From the NCBI GenBank assembly GCA_039545355.1, contig BCJJ01000024.1, forward strand, positions 62,001 to 126,000: 64,000 bases of DNA, in the 5' to 3' direction. The translations under genes and the position numbers were made by a program. Below the pieces are notes generated by a model, which was not told the origin of the DNA, made no database searches, and worked only from the letters and a program-made list of their open reading frames with translations. Shown in pieces: positions 20,526 through 32,292 of the stretch; the first letter of the stretch is position 1; each line of letters begins with the position of its first letter. The stretch comes from Trichosporon coremiiforme (taxonomy: Eukaryota > Basidiomycota > Tremellomycetes > Trichosporonales > Trichosporonaceae).

Positions 20526-22908
20526 TCACATAATGGAGCACTCGCTCTCGGCGTCCTTGCGCGTCGGACGGGCGCCCTTGCGGTTGACGTTCTGCGAGAG
20601 CTCAGCGAGGCGCTGCATCGCGCGCTTGTTGCCTTGACCTGACGGTTAGCTTTTGCAAGATCCGCTTAGAACAGTTGTACTCACTTGCAGCACGCTGGTA
20701 CCACCGCTTTGCGAGCTCGACGTCCTGCTTGACTCCGATGCCCATTTCCGTGTAGTCTGTATGTCAGCTTGGCACAATCTCGCCACAGCTTGCGGTGACT
20801 CACATCCAACGGCGTACTCGGCCTTGGCGAGGTTCTTGTTCGCCGCCTTGCGGCCCCAGAGGTACGCCTCCGTGTCGCTCTGCTTGAGCACGCCCTCGCT
20901 ACCGGTCAGGTACCAGCCCGAGAGTGCGAGCTCGGCCTCCGAGTCGCCCTTCTCCGCCGCGCGCGTGTACCACGCAATGCTCCGGCGCGGGTCTATCGGG
21001 AAGCCGAGGTTGCCAAATTCGTGGCACGAGCCCATCTTGAACTGCGCTGGAGCGTAGCCAAGCTGCGCCGCCTGCGTCAGGTACTCGCGGGCGAGGTTGG
21101 GGTCGAACGGAATAATGCCGTTCGTGCCGTTGTTGGGTCGCTCGTGGAGGAGCGCGAGTTCGTGGAGAGCGTGAGGGTTATCCTCGTCCGCCTGCGCGGC
21201 CGCGCGCCGCAGCCACACATGTGCCTCGCGCGGGTTGCGCGGGTGGCCCATGATCCCGTTCAACAAGATCAGGGCTAACTTGTACATTGCTGCCGTGTCA
21301 CCAAGCGCCGCCGCCTTCCTGTAGAAGAGCATTGCGCGCTGGGGGTCCCGTTTCGTGCCGGCGCCGAGCTCACAGCACACCGCCGCACGGTACGTCGCCG
21401 CTGGGTGGTTCAGCTTTGACGCCATCAGGTACAGATAATAAGCCTTCTCGTGGTCCACCTGCAGTCCGAGGTGTCCCGTTCCGTACAGGTTCGCGAGGAA
21501 AAACTGCGCGTCCGCGTACGGCTCCTTGCCCTCGGCAAGCTTCTTAATGTTGCGCAGACTCTCGGCCAGCAGCGAGTCCCGATACTTGCGTCCAGCACGA
21601 GCATCGCGCGCACCCATCTCGTCGCCGATCTTCTTCGCCGCTTCAATCAGGTACTTGGCGAAAGCGAACTGAGCTTCGGGATCCGGGTCCACCTTCATAC
21701 GATTTCGGTAGTCGTCGACAAACTCGCGGGTGTACGGCGGCTTGCTGACGTCGATAGCGGCAGCACCGCCCCGGCGACGTGTGGACGACGCCCCGACACT
21801 CTCGCTGATTGGTGCGATCGACGGCATCGAGCTGACGGAAGACAGTGACACGGTCGATCGTGTTGTGTTCGTGCGTGCCAGGTTCGTCATGCTCGCTTGT
21901 CGCGGTGGAGGCTGGTGGACGGCACCTGGCGGGGCACCCTGCGGCATCCCTGCCTGGCTAGGATACACCGGGTTTTGAGGCGGCGGGGGCGGCATCCCGA
22001 GGAAGTCGTTGGCAGCCGAGTAGTAGGGGTTGTCCGCAGGAGGGGGCCTGGCAGGCGTCATTGGCGTGAATCCCGAAAGTCCCATCCTCGACGATCCAGA
22101 GCTCATGCTCCCGTAATGGTTTCGTTGCGGAGTCGAGTATGAGCTCATTCCAGAGTCGAGCGAGTACACGCTAGCCGCAGCTGTCGAGTTGTACGAGGAA
22201 CCGGTCGTGGATCGTGCTCGCGGAGGGAGAGGAGACGGGCCGCCGTAAGGAGAGGGGAAGGCTGCCGGAGGGGCCGTGTTCTGGCGCTGAACCCCGGGGA
22301 CCGGTGACGCATTCGTCAGGCGGAGGTTGTTAAACTCTGCATCGAGGTCCTGGCTCGCGTCCGAGGTGGGGCGTCTGGATCCGCCTTGCATGTTTTCCCC
22401 CGAGCCAGACATCCTGCTCATGGTGCGTGGAGGTACCTCGTCGTACGTGAGCTGAGACGGATAATCGACCGGGGCGTAGGGGGGCTGCTCGTTCGCGCGG
22501 CCGTGCTGGCCGTGACTGGGGTCAAAGCTGGGCATCGAGTTGAGCGCTCCATCAGAGATCGCCGCGTCATACGACGGGGGGCCAGAAGAGAAGTCGAGTT
22601 CCGGCAGGTTGAGCGGTTCGGCTGGGGGTCGGCGTCAGCAAAAGAAGAGGGATGCGGGGGGAGGGAAGTGCTGTGGGTGTGGGTGTGGGTGTGGGTGTGG
22701 AGAAGTGAAGGTGAGTGTTGAGAGAGCCAAGCCAGGTTGCCTAGAAACGATTGAACGGATACGTACCGAAGTCGCCTTGGACGGAGTGCATGGAGTGTGC
22801 TGGCTGGGTCTGGTGGTGGGACGTCGGTCGGTATCCGCCTGGTGGTGCTTCGGCCGGAGACAAGTAAGAGTCGCTAGTTCTCCTGTGAGGCTGTGGATCG
22901 AGGGACAT
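20526..22908 (-). CDS. CHS4: Chs4/Skt5-like chitin synthase activator with Sel1 repeats and CaaX box
   Basis: Model (minus): 22767-22908, 20804-22621, 20685-20756, 20526-20638; 714 aa. The first third is disordered (Pro/Ser/Gln-rich). From about residue 330, consecutive Sel1-like (TPR-type) helical repeats follow, such as AKYLIEAAKKIG, DAQFFLANLYGTG, AMYKLALILLNG, AQFKMGSCHEFG and AELALSGWYLTG. The last four residues are CSIM, a CaaX prenylation signal, as in yeast Chs4, whose farnesylation helps bring chitin synthase III to the plasma membrane. The start at 22908 is chosen because the upstream exon splices in frame into the long exon; the ATG at 22535 would cut off conserved-looking sequence. 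Intron 1 (145 nt) holds a GTGTGG repeat. It probably controls cell-wall chitin or chitosan. CSR-type paralogues are possible, so the exact orthologue is not certain. Confidence 0.85.
22676..22701 (+). repeat. (GTGTGG)n simple repeat inside CHS4 intron 1
   Basis: About four copies of a six-base GTGTGG unit in the 145-nt first intron of the Chs4-like gene. Length is probably variable between strains. Confidence 0.8.
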
Positions 22909-24316
22909 GATGAAACTAAAAGCCGTCCTAACGAGAATGCGCGGTCAGGCGTTCAGGACGTTTGGGTCTCAGGATCGCTGCTGCTGCTGCTGCAAGGTGA
23001 CGGAGCAGGCGATTTGGGCGTGCGAGCGTGCGGATCGAAGGAGAAAGCACCAAGGAATAAAGGCTGCGGTGTGGTGCTGGTGCAGGCGGACGGGCAGGCG
23101 GGCAGGCTTGAGACGCAAGACGGCGGAACAACGGTCAGATGTCCTGTCGGGTCGAAGCCAAAGGGGAAGGTGATTAAAGCGAGGGAGTGGGCAAACGTAA
23201 GGGGGGAAAAGAGTGTCGTATATCGGAATCGGAATCGTTGCTCGTTGCGTGGTGAGTGCAAGTTGGGAGAGAGAGAGATGCTGGTGAGGTTGTGTATGCA
23301 AAGGGGTATGGGATGCAGGATGCAATGGACGGGAAGCGATGTGTGAGTGGGGAGTGAGTGAGGTGTGGGTGGGTGGTGGTTCTTTTCTTTGGGCGGTCCG
23401 GCACGTTCGTGTGGTGGTCAAGTGTCGGGTTTGCTGGATCGAGCGCCCCGGGATGAGACTGTGAGACACTTTGAGTACTGAGGCTGGAGCAGTGGTGACG
23501 GAGAGGGGACGAGGATTAGTGTGGGATTGGAAGCCCCCGGGTTCACGCTTCGAGGTCCGTCCCAAGTCCTGGCTGGTTGTCTGGAAGCGGAGCCAGGTGA
23601 TGCCAGGTGCAAGAGTCCTGTGTCCTGGCGCTGACAGCAGCTGCGTCCGAGGTCCGTCAAGGAATTGGAGGAAGATCCCCAGCCGACAGGGCGACCAACG
23701 CGAGGCACAGGGGAACAAGGGATCACAAAAAGGCAGGGCCGCCCAGTTCCCCCCTCCTTCCGGGGCAGACGACGGCAGTCGACTACCTGCACTGCACTAC
23801 CATGCTTCATACACATCGCAGTCACGCCCGAGCATCCTGTCAACATGCGTGACTGTACCATGCATCGAGGCGCCTGAGGCGCCTTCACGATAGACTGCGC
23901 ACTGCGCACTACCCTCGATCTCGCCGACTCGGTGCTGCGAGGCGTCGAGCTAAGCTAGGGATCTTCCACATCGGCAGACGTCCCAGTGTGCACACAGTCG
24001 ACGCCCAGCACCAGAGCCAAGGGGAACCGGGGTGTCCCAGGGTCAGGGTCCGACCCACCACTGCTACGACACCATAGGATACATCACGTGATCAACCTGC
24101 AGCTCCAAGACTAGCCGCTGGGTATGTCCGACCACGTGGGGAGAATGTCGTCGTCTACCTCGTCGTCGACCTCCGCCTAATACCTCCGCTCGAAGATCCC
24201 GGTCGAGTCGATAACGACACTGACTGGCTAGGTTGTCCACTCACCTGGAATTTCCATCCCCCGCTTGTGTCTTCCTCGTCTTCCTCAAACCCACCCAAAA
24301 CTTCTCGGTACATCTC
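22909..24316. promoter_or_regulatory. Divergent promoter region, CHS4-like gene / TRP2
   Basis: 1.4 kb between divergent starts. Near CHS4 the + strand is G/GT-rich (for example 23340-23385). CACGTG-containing palindromes lie near 24075 and 24132. No open frame here shows the codon bias or splice signals of the neighbouring genes, so no gene is called. Confidence 0.5.
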
Positions 24317-26083
24317 ATGGCCGGCATCGTGAGTTGTATCGTCGAATCTCTCAACTGACGTCCAGACTCTGAAGCCCTCCCTCGAGGAGGTGACCAACCT
24401 CGTCCGGAACGGAACCTCGGCGCCGACGACGCTCGCGCCGAAGGGAGCCGGCGGCTTCCCGTCCAACTTTGGCATTGCGTCCTCCTCGGCTGAGGTCCCG
24501 GTGCAAAAGCCGAACCTCATCCCGGTCTACATCGACATTCCCGGCGAGCTACTGACGCCCGTCGCCGCCTACCTCAAGGTCGCCGAGGGATCAAAGGAGT
24601 CCTTCCTCCTCGAGTCTATCACGGGTGGCGAGAACCTGGCGCGATACTCTTTCGTCGGTGCGAACCCGATCAAGAGCGTGCGAACAGGCCCCGGATTCGA
24701 TGCCGAGGGCGACCCGCTCGCCGTGCTCGAGTCCGTTCTTGAGCCGTACCGCTACGGAAGGATCGAGGAGGTGCCGACGTTTACTGGTGGAGCGGTCGGA
24801 TTCATCACGTACGACGCTATCCAGCACTTCGAGCCCGTCACGAAGCCGGCGACGCCCCACCGCGACCCCCTCCCGGGCCTGCCCGAGGCCTTCTTCATGA
24901 TCGCCGAGACGATCGTTATCTTCGACCACATCTTCCAGTCCATCAAGATCGTGTCTCACGTCTACCTGCCCGACGGAACCCCGGAGTCGGAGCTCCCGCG
25001 GCTGTACGAGGAGGCGCGCGAGCGCATCGCCGAGGTCAAGGCCCGTCTCGAGTCGCCCGAGGTCCCGCTCCCGCCGCAGGGTCCGATCGAACTCGGCAAC
25101 GAGCCGGTCAGCAACGTCGGCAAGGCGGGATACGAGGCCTTCGTGACTAAGCTCAAGGAGCACATTGTCAAGGGCGACATCATCCAGGCGGTCCCGAGCC
25201 AGAGGCAGAAGCGCAAGACTGCCCTCCACCCCTTCAACGTGTACAGGCATCTGCGACGTGTGAACCCGTCGCCGTATATGTTCTATGTCGACAGCGGAGA
25301 TGTCCAGCTCGTCGGCGCCTCGCCCGAGACGCTGTGCAAGGTCGAGAACCGCAAGGTGTACAACCACGCTATCGCGGGTACCGTCAAGCGCGGCAAGACC
25401 CCGGCTGGTAAGCTGATCTACGCTCGATTGAAGCTAACGTAACAGAGGATGCGCGTCTTGGTGCTGAGCTCCTCGCCTCCGAGAAGGACCGGGCGGAGCA
25501 CATCATGCTGGTCGACCTGGCGAGGAACGACGTCAACCGCGTCTGCGCCCCGGAGACAGTACAGGTCGACGACCTGATGCGACTCGAGAAGTTCTCCCAC
25601 GTCATCCACATCACCTCCCAGATCTCGGGCCAGCTGCGTCCCGACCAGTCGCGCTTCGACGCCTTCCGCTCCATCTTCCCCGCCGGAACCGTCTCCGGCG
25701 CGCCGAAGGTGAAGGCGATCCAGCTTGTCGGCGGTCTCGAGCAGGAGAAGCGCGGTGTCTACGCCGGTGCCGTCGGACGATTCGACTTTGACCGTGACAA
25801 CCTCGACACGTGCATTGCCATCCGTACCATGACGTTTATGGGCGGAAACGTCTACCTCCAGGCTGGTGGCGGTATCGTCTTCGACTCCGTCGAGGAGGAT
25901 GAGGTGAGCTCTCCGGGGACGTGCCAAGCTGACAGTACAGTGGATCGAGACGGAGAACAAGCTCAAGTCGAACGTGTCCACGATCGCGGCTGCCGAGAGT
26001 GAGTCAAGAGCTCATCTGTTTACGAATACGGAGCTAACGGAACAGAGTACTACTACGACTTGCAGCAGGCGGGCAAGCAGTAG
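24317..26083 (+). CDS. TRP2: Anthranilate synthase component I
   Basis: Model: 24317-24328, 24366-25407, 25446-25903, 25941-25998, 26046-26083; 535 aa. The first exon is only 12 nt (MAGI). Five exons are joined by 37-47 nt introns. The enzyme converts chorismate and glutamine-derived ammonia to anthranilate, the first step of tryptophan synthesis, with the Trp3 glutaminase as partner. The feedback-site motif LLES occurs at about residue 85 (SFLLES). The chorismate-binding half carries [34 protein letters not shown] and the QAGGGIV end. All catalytic blocks look intact. The terminator region is short: the convergent J-protein gene ends 80 bp away. Gcn4-like control would be expected, but I saw no clear TGACTC site in the divergent promoter. 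Confidence 0.95.
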
Positions 26084-26163
26084 ATCTATCTTTATTTTTA
26101 TGTATGACAAAAATGCATCTAGAACACCTATACCTATATCCCTGCTATCCCTACTGTCCCAAC

Positions 26164-27665
26164 CTAGAACGCCTGCTGCGGCAGACCCCACCGTCTGAGC
26201 TGCTCGCACGCCCCATTCGTCTCAGCCCTCAGCTTTCTGATCTTGTCATAGTCGGCCCCGAGTCCGAAAACACCAGCCTCAGCGCGGATCTTGCGGTTCT
26301 TGAGCGCGTTAAAGTTCTGGCACTCGGCCTGCAAGCGCCGGATATGGTTCTCTTCGATGCCACGCTCAAACGCGCGCATCTTGGAGCTGAATAGGCCGCT
26401 GTTCTTCTCGCTGCGCTTGTGCTCGGGAACCGAATTGTAGATGTCGGACGACTCGAATTCGGCCTTGTTGACGTGATACGGCACGCTGCGCTGCCAAGTG
26501 TGGCGAGGCATGTCGAACTGCGAGCTGGGGGCGAAGGAGTACGATGGATCGGGCTGGTACGGGCCCGCAAACATGGAGGGAATGACACTGAAGAGGATGA
26601 AGAGGATGAGGAGGCCGATGGGCAGCAATGCAAGGAGCGGGGACTGTTCCTCCCCGTGCTGGGCTGGACGCGCGTAGGCGTTGCCGGGCCTGCGGCGGTG
26701 GTACGTCGGCCCGCCCCCGCCGAAGGTGTACACCCGCGCTCCGCCGAAGGGGGATCCACCCATCCCGCCGCCCATACCGCCCCCGAAGAACATGTTGAAC
26801 AGGTCATCCGGGTCGATGCCGCCGTCCTGGAACCCGAACTGCGCGCCTTGCGGGAATCCTCTCGCCATGCCGCCGCCCATACCTCCGCCTCCGCCGCCGC
26901 CGCCACCGCGCTGCGTCGGGTCGATCGAGGGGTTCGTGTCGTACACGGCGCGCAGATTCTTGTCGCTCAGGACCTGGAAGGCCTTCGAGACCACTGAAGG
27001 TTAGCTGAGACGCTCGAACCTGCAGCCGGGAACAGGGGCCGGAGCCTCGCAGTGCTCGGCTCGACTCACTCTTGAACGCCTCGTCGGCCCCGGGAGCTCC
27101 GTTCTTGTCTGGGTGCAGCTGCAGCGCCAGCTTCTTGTACGCGCGCTTCACGTCGTTTTCTGAGCAGCTCTTCTCAACTGTATGTCAGCTTGCTAGCACA
27201 TTTTACGAAGCTTGACAGCGTTGACGCAGCGGTCCAGAAGAAGCCGCCTCCGGCGACCTAGAACTCACCAGCCAGAATCGAGTAGTACGCCGTGTGCCCG
27301 CAGCGCTTGACGCGCGTGACGACCTCCATCTGCTTGGCAGTGTACTGCCTCTTCTCTTCCTTCTTCTCCTCTGTCTTCTCCGTATGTCTGTGCCGGGCGC
27401 TGGTAACGTGCTCCTCGACGCCTGACGCCTTGGCCGTACTTCCTCCAGCGCTCTTCTTCTCGCTCTCAGCCGGACCATTTGAAGAGGTAGACGTGAACAA
27501 CGACATCTCCTCCTCGATGATCTGGATCATCTTCTCGCCCTCCGGCGTGCTGTACATCGTGACCGACTTGCGGGCGAATTTGAGCGCCGACGTGTAGTTC
27601 TGCGAGTTGCGGTGCCGCTGCGCGATGCCGAGGCAGCGCAGCGCCTCCTCCTTGTTCACCTCCAT
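26164..27665 (-). CDS. ER-membrane DnaJ protein, DNAJB12/DNAJB14-like (DUF1977)
   Basis: Model (minus): 27269-27665, 27070-27177, 26164-26993; 444 aa. The N-terminal helical region ([19 protein letters not shown]) and a Lys/Glu-rich linker precede a J domain (about 118-185) with the HPD tripeptide in LQLHPDKNG. The J domain is split by two introns (91 and 76 nt). A Gly-rich linker (about 190-245) leads to one membrane helix ([16 protein letters not shown], about 285-305) and a C-terminal domain of the DUF1977 type. This architecture is that of J proteins anchored in the ER with the J domain facing the cytosol. They recruit Hsp70 for quality control of membrane proteins. The yeast counterpart in role is Hlj1. 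Confidence 0.88.
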
Positions 27666-28550
27666 GCTGCTCTGGGTCGGAATGTGGTAACGAGCGTGAA
27701 GAGTGTCGTGGCCGGGTCGCGTGTGTGGGGAGTGTTGTTTTCGTTGCGTGGAGGCTGATCGAACGAGCCGGAAGGAGCGGCGAATGCGGCAAGTCCGGCG
27801 AATGCAGTGGTGGTGACAGGGATTCGAGTCGGAGACAAGGGTTGGAGGTCTGGATGGGGGAGAGAAGACGAGTGAAACAGACCAACGTCGTGTGATGCGT
27901 TGCAAACCAGAAGTAAGGTTTCGTCGACGATCGGGCTCGATCACTCGCTTATCGGTGCGTGCGGCGACACGTCGGCGTCAGCGTGTCGGGACCGGTGCTA
28001 GTCGTGGAACAGTGTGAGGCCGGTGTATACGACAGAGACGGAGTCGGGGTAGTGTAGTTGACAACGTTGACAGAGACAAGACAAGACGGAGCGACGACGT
28101 ATCGATGTCGGTTTGGTCGGTCGGCGAGTGACGTTTGTCGGAGGCCTGGCTTACTTCCTAACTGCGCTTAACGTCGCCATCGACCGAGCTTCGACACCAC
28201 GGCGACCACTGCACGCGCTCAGCTTCAGCAACGGGATTTTTCCGACACGTGGCACCACCGAGCTCACGAGTGCCGGATGTCGTCTCCGTGTGGAACCGGT
28301 CACGTGAGTGGGTCAGCCGCTCTGTCTTTCTAAGAGCATCGACCATGCTACGATCGCTCTCTACTGCATGCACTGACGCGCAAATGTTGCAGCTGGCACA
28401 CGGAACACGCAGTGTACACAAAATACATTCGCACTGGGCATTACGCAAGTCGCAAAGGACATTGCTGACTATTAAAACTGATATTCCGGATAGGATCCTC
28501 ATTACACTTTCGTTGATCTCTCCCCCCTCACGTAGCTCGAGCCTCCAAGC
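27666..28550. other. Intergenic region, J-protein promoter / permease 3' end
   Basis: 885 bp. The part next to 27665 is the J-protein promoter and 5' UTR; the part next to 28551 is A/T-richer and fits the permease 3' UTR. No gene or repeat supported. Confidence 0.5.
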
Positions 28551-30719
28551 CTACGCCGACTCGGCAGACATGACGGTCGCTGTCGTGGCGCCCTTCTCGT
28601 TGATTCGCTCGACGTGCTGCGCCTCGGCCTTCTCGTGCAGCTCGACCTCGAAGGGGTCGACTTTTGTCGTGGCAAACTTGCGCGCAGAGACGCCGCGCTC
28701 GAACAAGATGTCGATCTCTGCAAACGAACGTCCGGCCGGCTCGGGAATGCGGAAGTAGCAGTAGATGATGCAGAGGAAGCAGGAGCCGCCCCAGAAGAAA
28801 CCGGCAAAGTTTCCCCAGTCCCACTTGTCCGTGTTGAGCATGTAGGGCGTGAGCACCGAGCACACGATGCCGACGACGATGTAGAGGTTGCGTCCGAGCA
28901 CGACTGTCTTGATTTGCAGTCGGCGGGTGGAGAGCTCGGCGACGAGAGAGTAGGCAACTGTTCCGACCGTGAGCTGATAGAAGGCCGCCCAAATGATCAT
29001 CATCGAGCCGGTGGCCATCGCGCCCTGGTTCCTGTGCTCCGCGGGGACGAGGCCGAGGAAGCCCATGACGAAGAGCGTGACGCACAAACCACACAGACCG
29101 TACAGGAACAGGTTGCGGCGTCCGATACCCCAGGCCATGAGGGCCCACGCGCCAAAGACACCGACACAGTTGATAGCGTACTGGCCCATGGCGAAGTCGT
29201 ACGCCTTGTCGCCCGGCACACCAGCCTTGGTGAGGAAGTAGGAGGAGTAGCCCGAGAAGGAATTTCCGGCGAGGTTCTGGATGGCCCAGACCATGCACAC
29301 GATCTCGGTACGGCGGCGGTCGACACCCTTGAAACAGTCGAGGTACGAAGCACCAGAGGTGATCTCGCGCTCGAGTTCGGTCGTGTGGCGCATCATGTCG
29401 ATCGTCTCGTCGGCGTCAAAGTCGGTCTCACGGTTCCGGCTCGTGAGGCGGAGGAGGTTCTTCTTGGCCTCCTCGTAACGACCGCGGCGGACGAGCCACC
29501 AGGGCGACTCGGGAGCAAGGGCAACACCGATGAGAAGGGGAACGGGCCACATCCACTGCAGAGCGTAGGGCAGCTTCCAGGCGAGGTTGTCGTCGGGGCC
29601 GCGGTAGAGCTGAGACTTGATGACACCGATACCGATGACCTGGCCGAGACCCCAACAGAAGTTCACGTAGCAGGTGAGGTATCCGCGGAGCGCGACCGGG
29701 CAGACCTCGGACGCGTACGTGATGCAGAGCGTCTGGAAGATACCCCAAGGTATACCACAGAGGACTTCGGCGACCTGGAGCTGCGGGAGCGACGTGGCGG
29801 TCCAGAACATGGCGATGAGAGCCGTAAGCGAAGCAAGCGCGGCCATGACAGTGTAGCGGTAGCCGAAGCGCTCGGAGACGAAACCGTTGATGAAGAGACC
29901 GATGATCTCACCACAGTTGGCACCATTGGAGAGACCCGCCTGCCACGGCGCAGGCACCTCGTACTCGCCCTTGCGGTTCAGGGAACCGAAAGTCTTGTTG
30001 AACGCGGGGAAGGCGTAGAAGTTCGACAGGAGACACACATCGTAGCCTGATCGTCAGCATCAGTATACGTAAAAGAAGAGGCGCTGTGTGATGGGTGTAG
30101 AGTGGCCCGCTTGCAGCCGCCACCAGCCGACACAGCCGGGTCAGGTGGCTCGCGGCATGCAACGTGCCGTGCCAAGCTTGGCACAGACACAGGCCCGCAT
30201 GGGGCCAAGGCTGTATTTCCGGACGATCGCCAAGCTGCGAGCCGTCCGACCTCTGTGCCCACTTGCATTGCTCAACTGACAAAGCCAGACAATTCGGGGG
30301 ACGCACGACCGTACACAGACTGTCGGACATTTCCCCGGACCCCGTGTTTGCACGTCTGTGCGGGCACCCTTCCCACCCCCACCACACCTCACTCCCTCCT
30401 TCCGAAGCAAGAACTCACCCTCCATCACGATACACGTCGAGATGAGCATACTCCAGGCGACGGCTTTGGGGTACAACTTGATGCCCTGCCAGAGGCTCAT
30501 CTGGTGCTCCTTCTCAGTCGCGATCTTGGCGTTGCGGGTCATCTCGTCGGTGGGACCGAGGGACGGGGACTTGGTCGAGAACGCCCGCCCTTCCTCGTTC
30601 GGCGCGTGCGTGCCGGGCAGCTCGGCGGGGACACCGGCCTGCGCGACCTCCTCGGCGCGGACACCATCGAGTTCGCGCAGGGCCGCCTTGTCGTTCCCGT
30701 TCAGAGCGGGGGCGGTCAT
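28551..30719 (-). CDS. MFS sugar permease, alpha-glucoside (maltose/AGT1) type
   Basis: Model (minus): 30419-30719, 28551-30046; 598 aa with one 372-nt intron. The hydrophilic N-terminus is followed by twelve predicted membrane helices with sugar-porter landmarks: ERFGYR after helix 2, PESPWWL at the helix 6/7 loop, and the PEPAGRSFAEID end motif. YEVPAPWQAGLSNGA and the EIIGLFINGFVSERFGYR block resemble fungal alpha-glucoside/H+ symporters (MAL, AGT1) more than hexose or inositol carriers. It should import disaccharides by proton symport at the plasma membrane. It is divergent from myo-inositol oxygenase across 1.6 kb, so an inositol-related substrate cannot be excluded by context, though the sequence does not favour it. 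Confidence 0.85.
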
Positions 30720-31721
30720 GTCGTCAAGGCGTTGGTAGTATTATACAACTAGTAGTGTTAAAGAGAGAAAAGAGAGAAGAGGGAAAAGGGTAGAGACGTG
30801 GGTATTATAATATGGAGAGAGAGGAGAATGCACGATGGACCAGCGGATGGGTTCGGGCAGGGTCTAGCTTGGTGCTGGAGATAATTCTCGGCCCAATCGC
30901 ACGAGTTGGTCCGGGGACGCGATTGGTTCTGGGTGGGTCCTTGGATCCTGAATCGCTAGCGAGCGAGCAGTGGTCAGGCGAGCACTTAGTCTTAACTGCA
31001 GCTGCGGATCGCAAGCAAATGCAGTCACAGTGACGCTAGTGCGAGAGATGGGAAGCGCGGGGGGATGCGTGATGGAGCACCTAAGTTGCCTCAGCCTAAA
31101 TACGAAAGGAACGAAGCGAGAGTCGAGCCCCACACCACGACCGAGCAAGCGCATAAGCACCTGACCCAACCCAGTTCGATTGCACCTGTAACCGGCCCGC
31201 AAATCCGGACCCCCGCGTGCGCCGAGCGCGCCCACATCCCCTCCCCTGAATTCCAGCGTAACCCAAGGCGGTCCCCCACGGCTAACCCCGGAGCTTGGCA
31301 TCTGCATCTCTCCTCCTCTGCGTTTGAACGTAGTTGTGCAAGATTCCGCGTCAGAAACATCGCGGCAGAGCCACAGCCACAGGTGGGCGTTCACATGGCC
31401 CAGATGGCCCACTCGGCTCCAACGGCCGCAGACAGCTGGCACACGCACGGTGGCGCAAAGCGGGCTGGCGCACGCGCAAAATTATCGGCCATTCTCGGCC
31501 TTATGAGCGTATGTGCGTGTGGCAGCTGTATGGCCTAACTCAGAAAGCCTCGAAAGGACCTCTAATGTGCAGCAGAGGTGTATAGAGATCGTGAGGAGCG
31601 CTCGGGAGTGTTGGGAGAGTGCGGGGCACAACATGGGTGAGTCAGAGATAAGATCAGAGGTCAAACATGGTTGCCGAAGAGCCCGGAATGGCTTCTCAAA
31701 ACCAAGAGCTCCGACTTTAAT

Positions 31722-31833
31722 CCGATCGGCATCCAATCGGTCCAACCACGTGCCGATTTGACGCCGTCCACGGACCCCCCCTCCACTCGCCGACCGATAT
31801 CGGCAGAATGGCCGCCGACCGGACACCGATCGG
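31722..31833. promoter_or_regulatory. Cluster of four everted CGG repeats (candidate Zn2Cys6 binding region)
   Basis: CCGATCGG at 31722-31729, CCGATATCGG at 31794-31803, CCGACCGG at 31815-31822 and CCGATCGG at 31826-31833. Each is CCG-N2-CGG or CCG-N4-CGG. Zn2Cys6 proteins bind paired CGG triplets. The function here is inferred. Confidence 0.4.
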
Positions 31834-32212
31834 AACGACACCGGAGAGTGGAGCGTACCGACGTTCCGCCGATTTCAGTGAAACACGGAGCGATCACGGA
31901 CGTGGCACAACAACAACCGCGACAATCCTTCCTCAGCCGTCGTTGCCCGCTGCGTGCCGCAGCCTTGCCGACTGGGGAACGCGGGAACGTAGATGTCATG
32001 CGCAGAAGTTTAAGTGGGAATGTAACGCGTCGCAGTTCCCGGGCCGTTCGCCGGTGGATCTGACTTCGTGTCGGAGCAGAGCGACGCAGAGCGAGCAAGG
32101 CGAGGAGAGCGACGCAAGGCGACGCAAAACTTCGCATCTTGTTGTTGCAAGTGTCGTCAGCAGTCTCGGGATATTTCCGCGCCACCCTCCTCCCCCTTCG
32201 TCATGGACAGGC

Positions 32213-32218
32213 TATATA
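32213..32218 (+). promoter_or_regulatory. TATA box of myo-inositol oxygenase gene
   Basis: TATATA lies 75-80 bp upstream of the MIOX start codon, where a TATA element with a short leader would be expected. TATA boxes typically mark regulated genes. Confidence 0.5.
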
Positions 32219-32292
32219 ACTTCTGACGCACCTCACTGCTGACACTGTATCATCGTCGAGGACCAGAAGACAGCAGCACAGTTCAAACCACG

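Larger units (their letters stand above)
30720..32292. promoter_or_regulatory. Divergent promoter region, MFS permease / myo-inositol oxygenase
   Basis: 1.57 kb with no supported gene. It carries a cluster of CCG-Nx-CGG palindromes (31722-31833) and a TATA box near the MIOX start. The permease side (30730-30830) is rich in GA tracts. Confidence 0.55.

Noticed and set aside
22676..22701. GTGTGG repeat as a telomere-like or subtelomeric tract
   Set aside because: Too short, inside an intron, and surrounded by ordinary housekeeping genes.
22540..23346. 268-codon + strand frame over the CHS4 5' region
   Set aside because: It lies opposite CHS4 exons 1-2 and includes the GTGTGG repeat; no domain, atypical codon use and no splice support.
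23418..23909. Overlapping 140-163 codon frames in the CHS4-TRP2 intergenic region
   Set aside because: Both strands are open in several frames because of base composition. None shows a domain or matching splice signals.
28614..30050. 478-codon frame opposite the MFS permease, and a 508-codon frame at 49597-51123 opposite the phosphate transporter
   Set aside because: Both are charged, helix-poor shadows of membrane-protein genes on the other strand.
28551..30719. Permease as a dedicated myo-inositol transporter
   Set aside because: Suggested by the MIOX neighbour, but the sequence blocks match alpha-glucoside permeases better. Kept only as a possibility.
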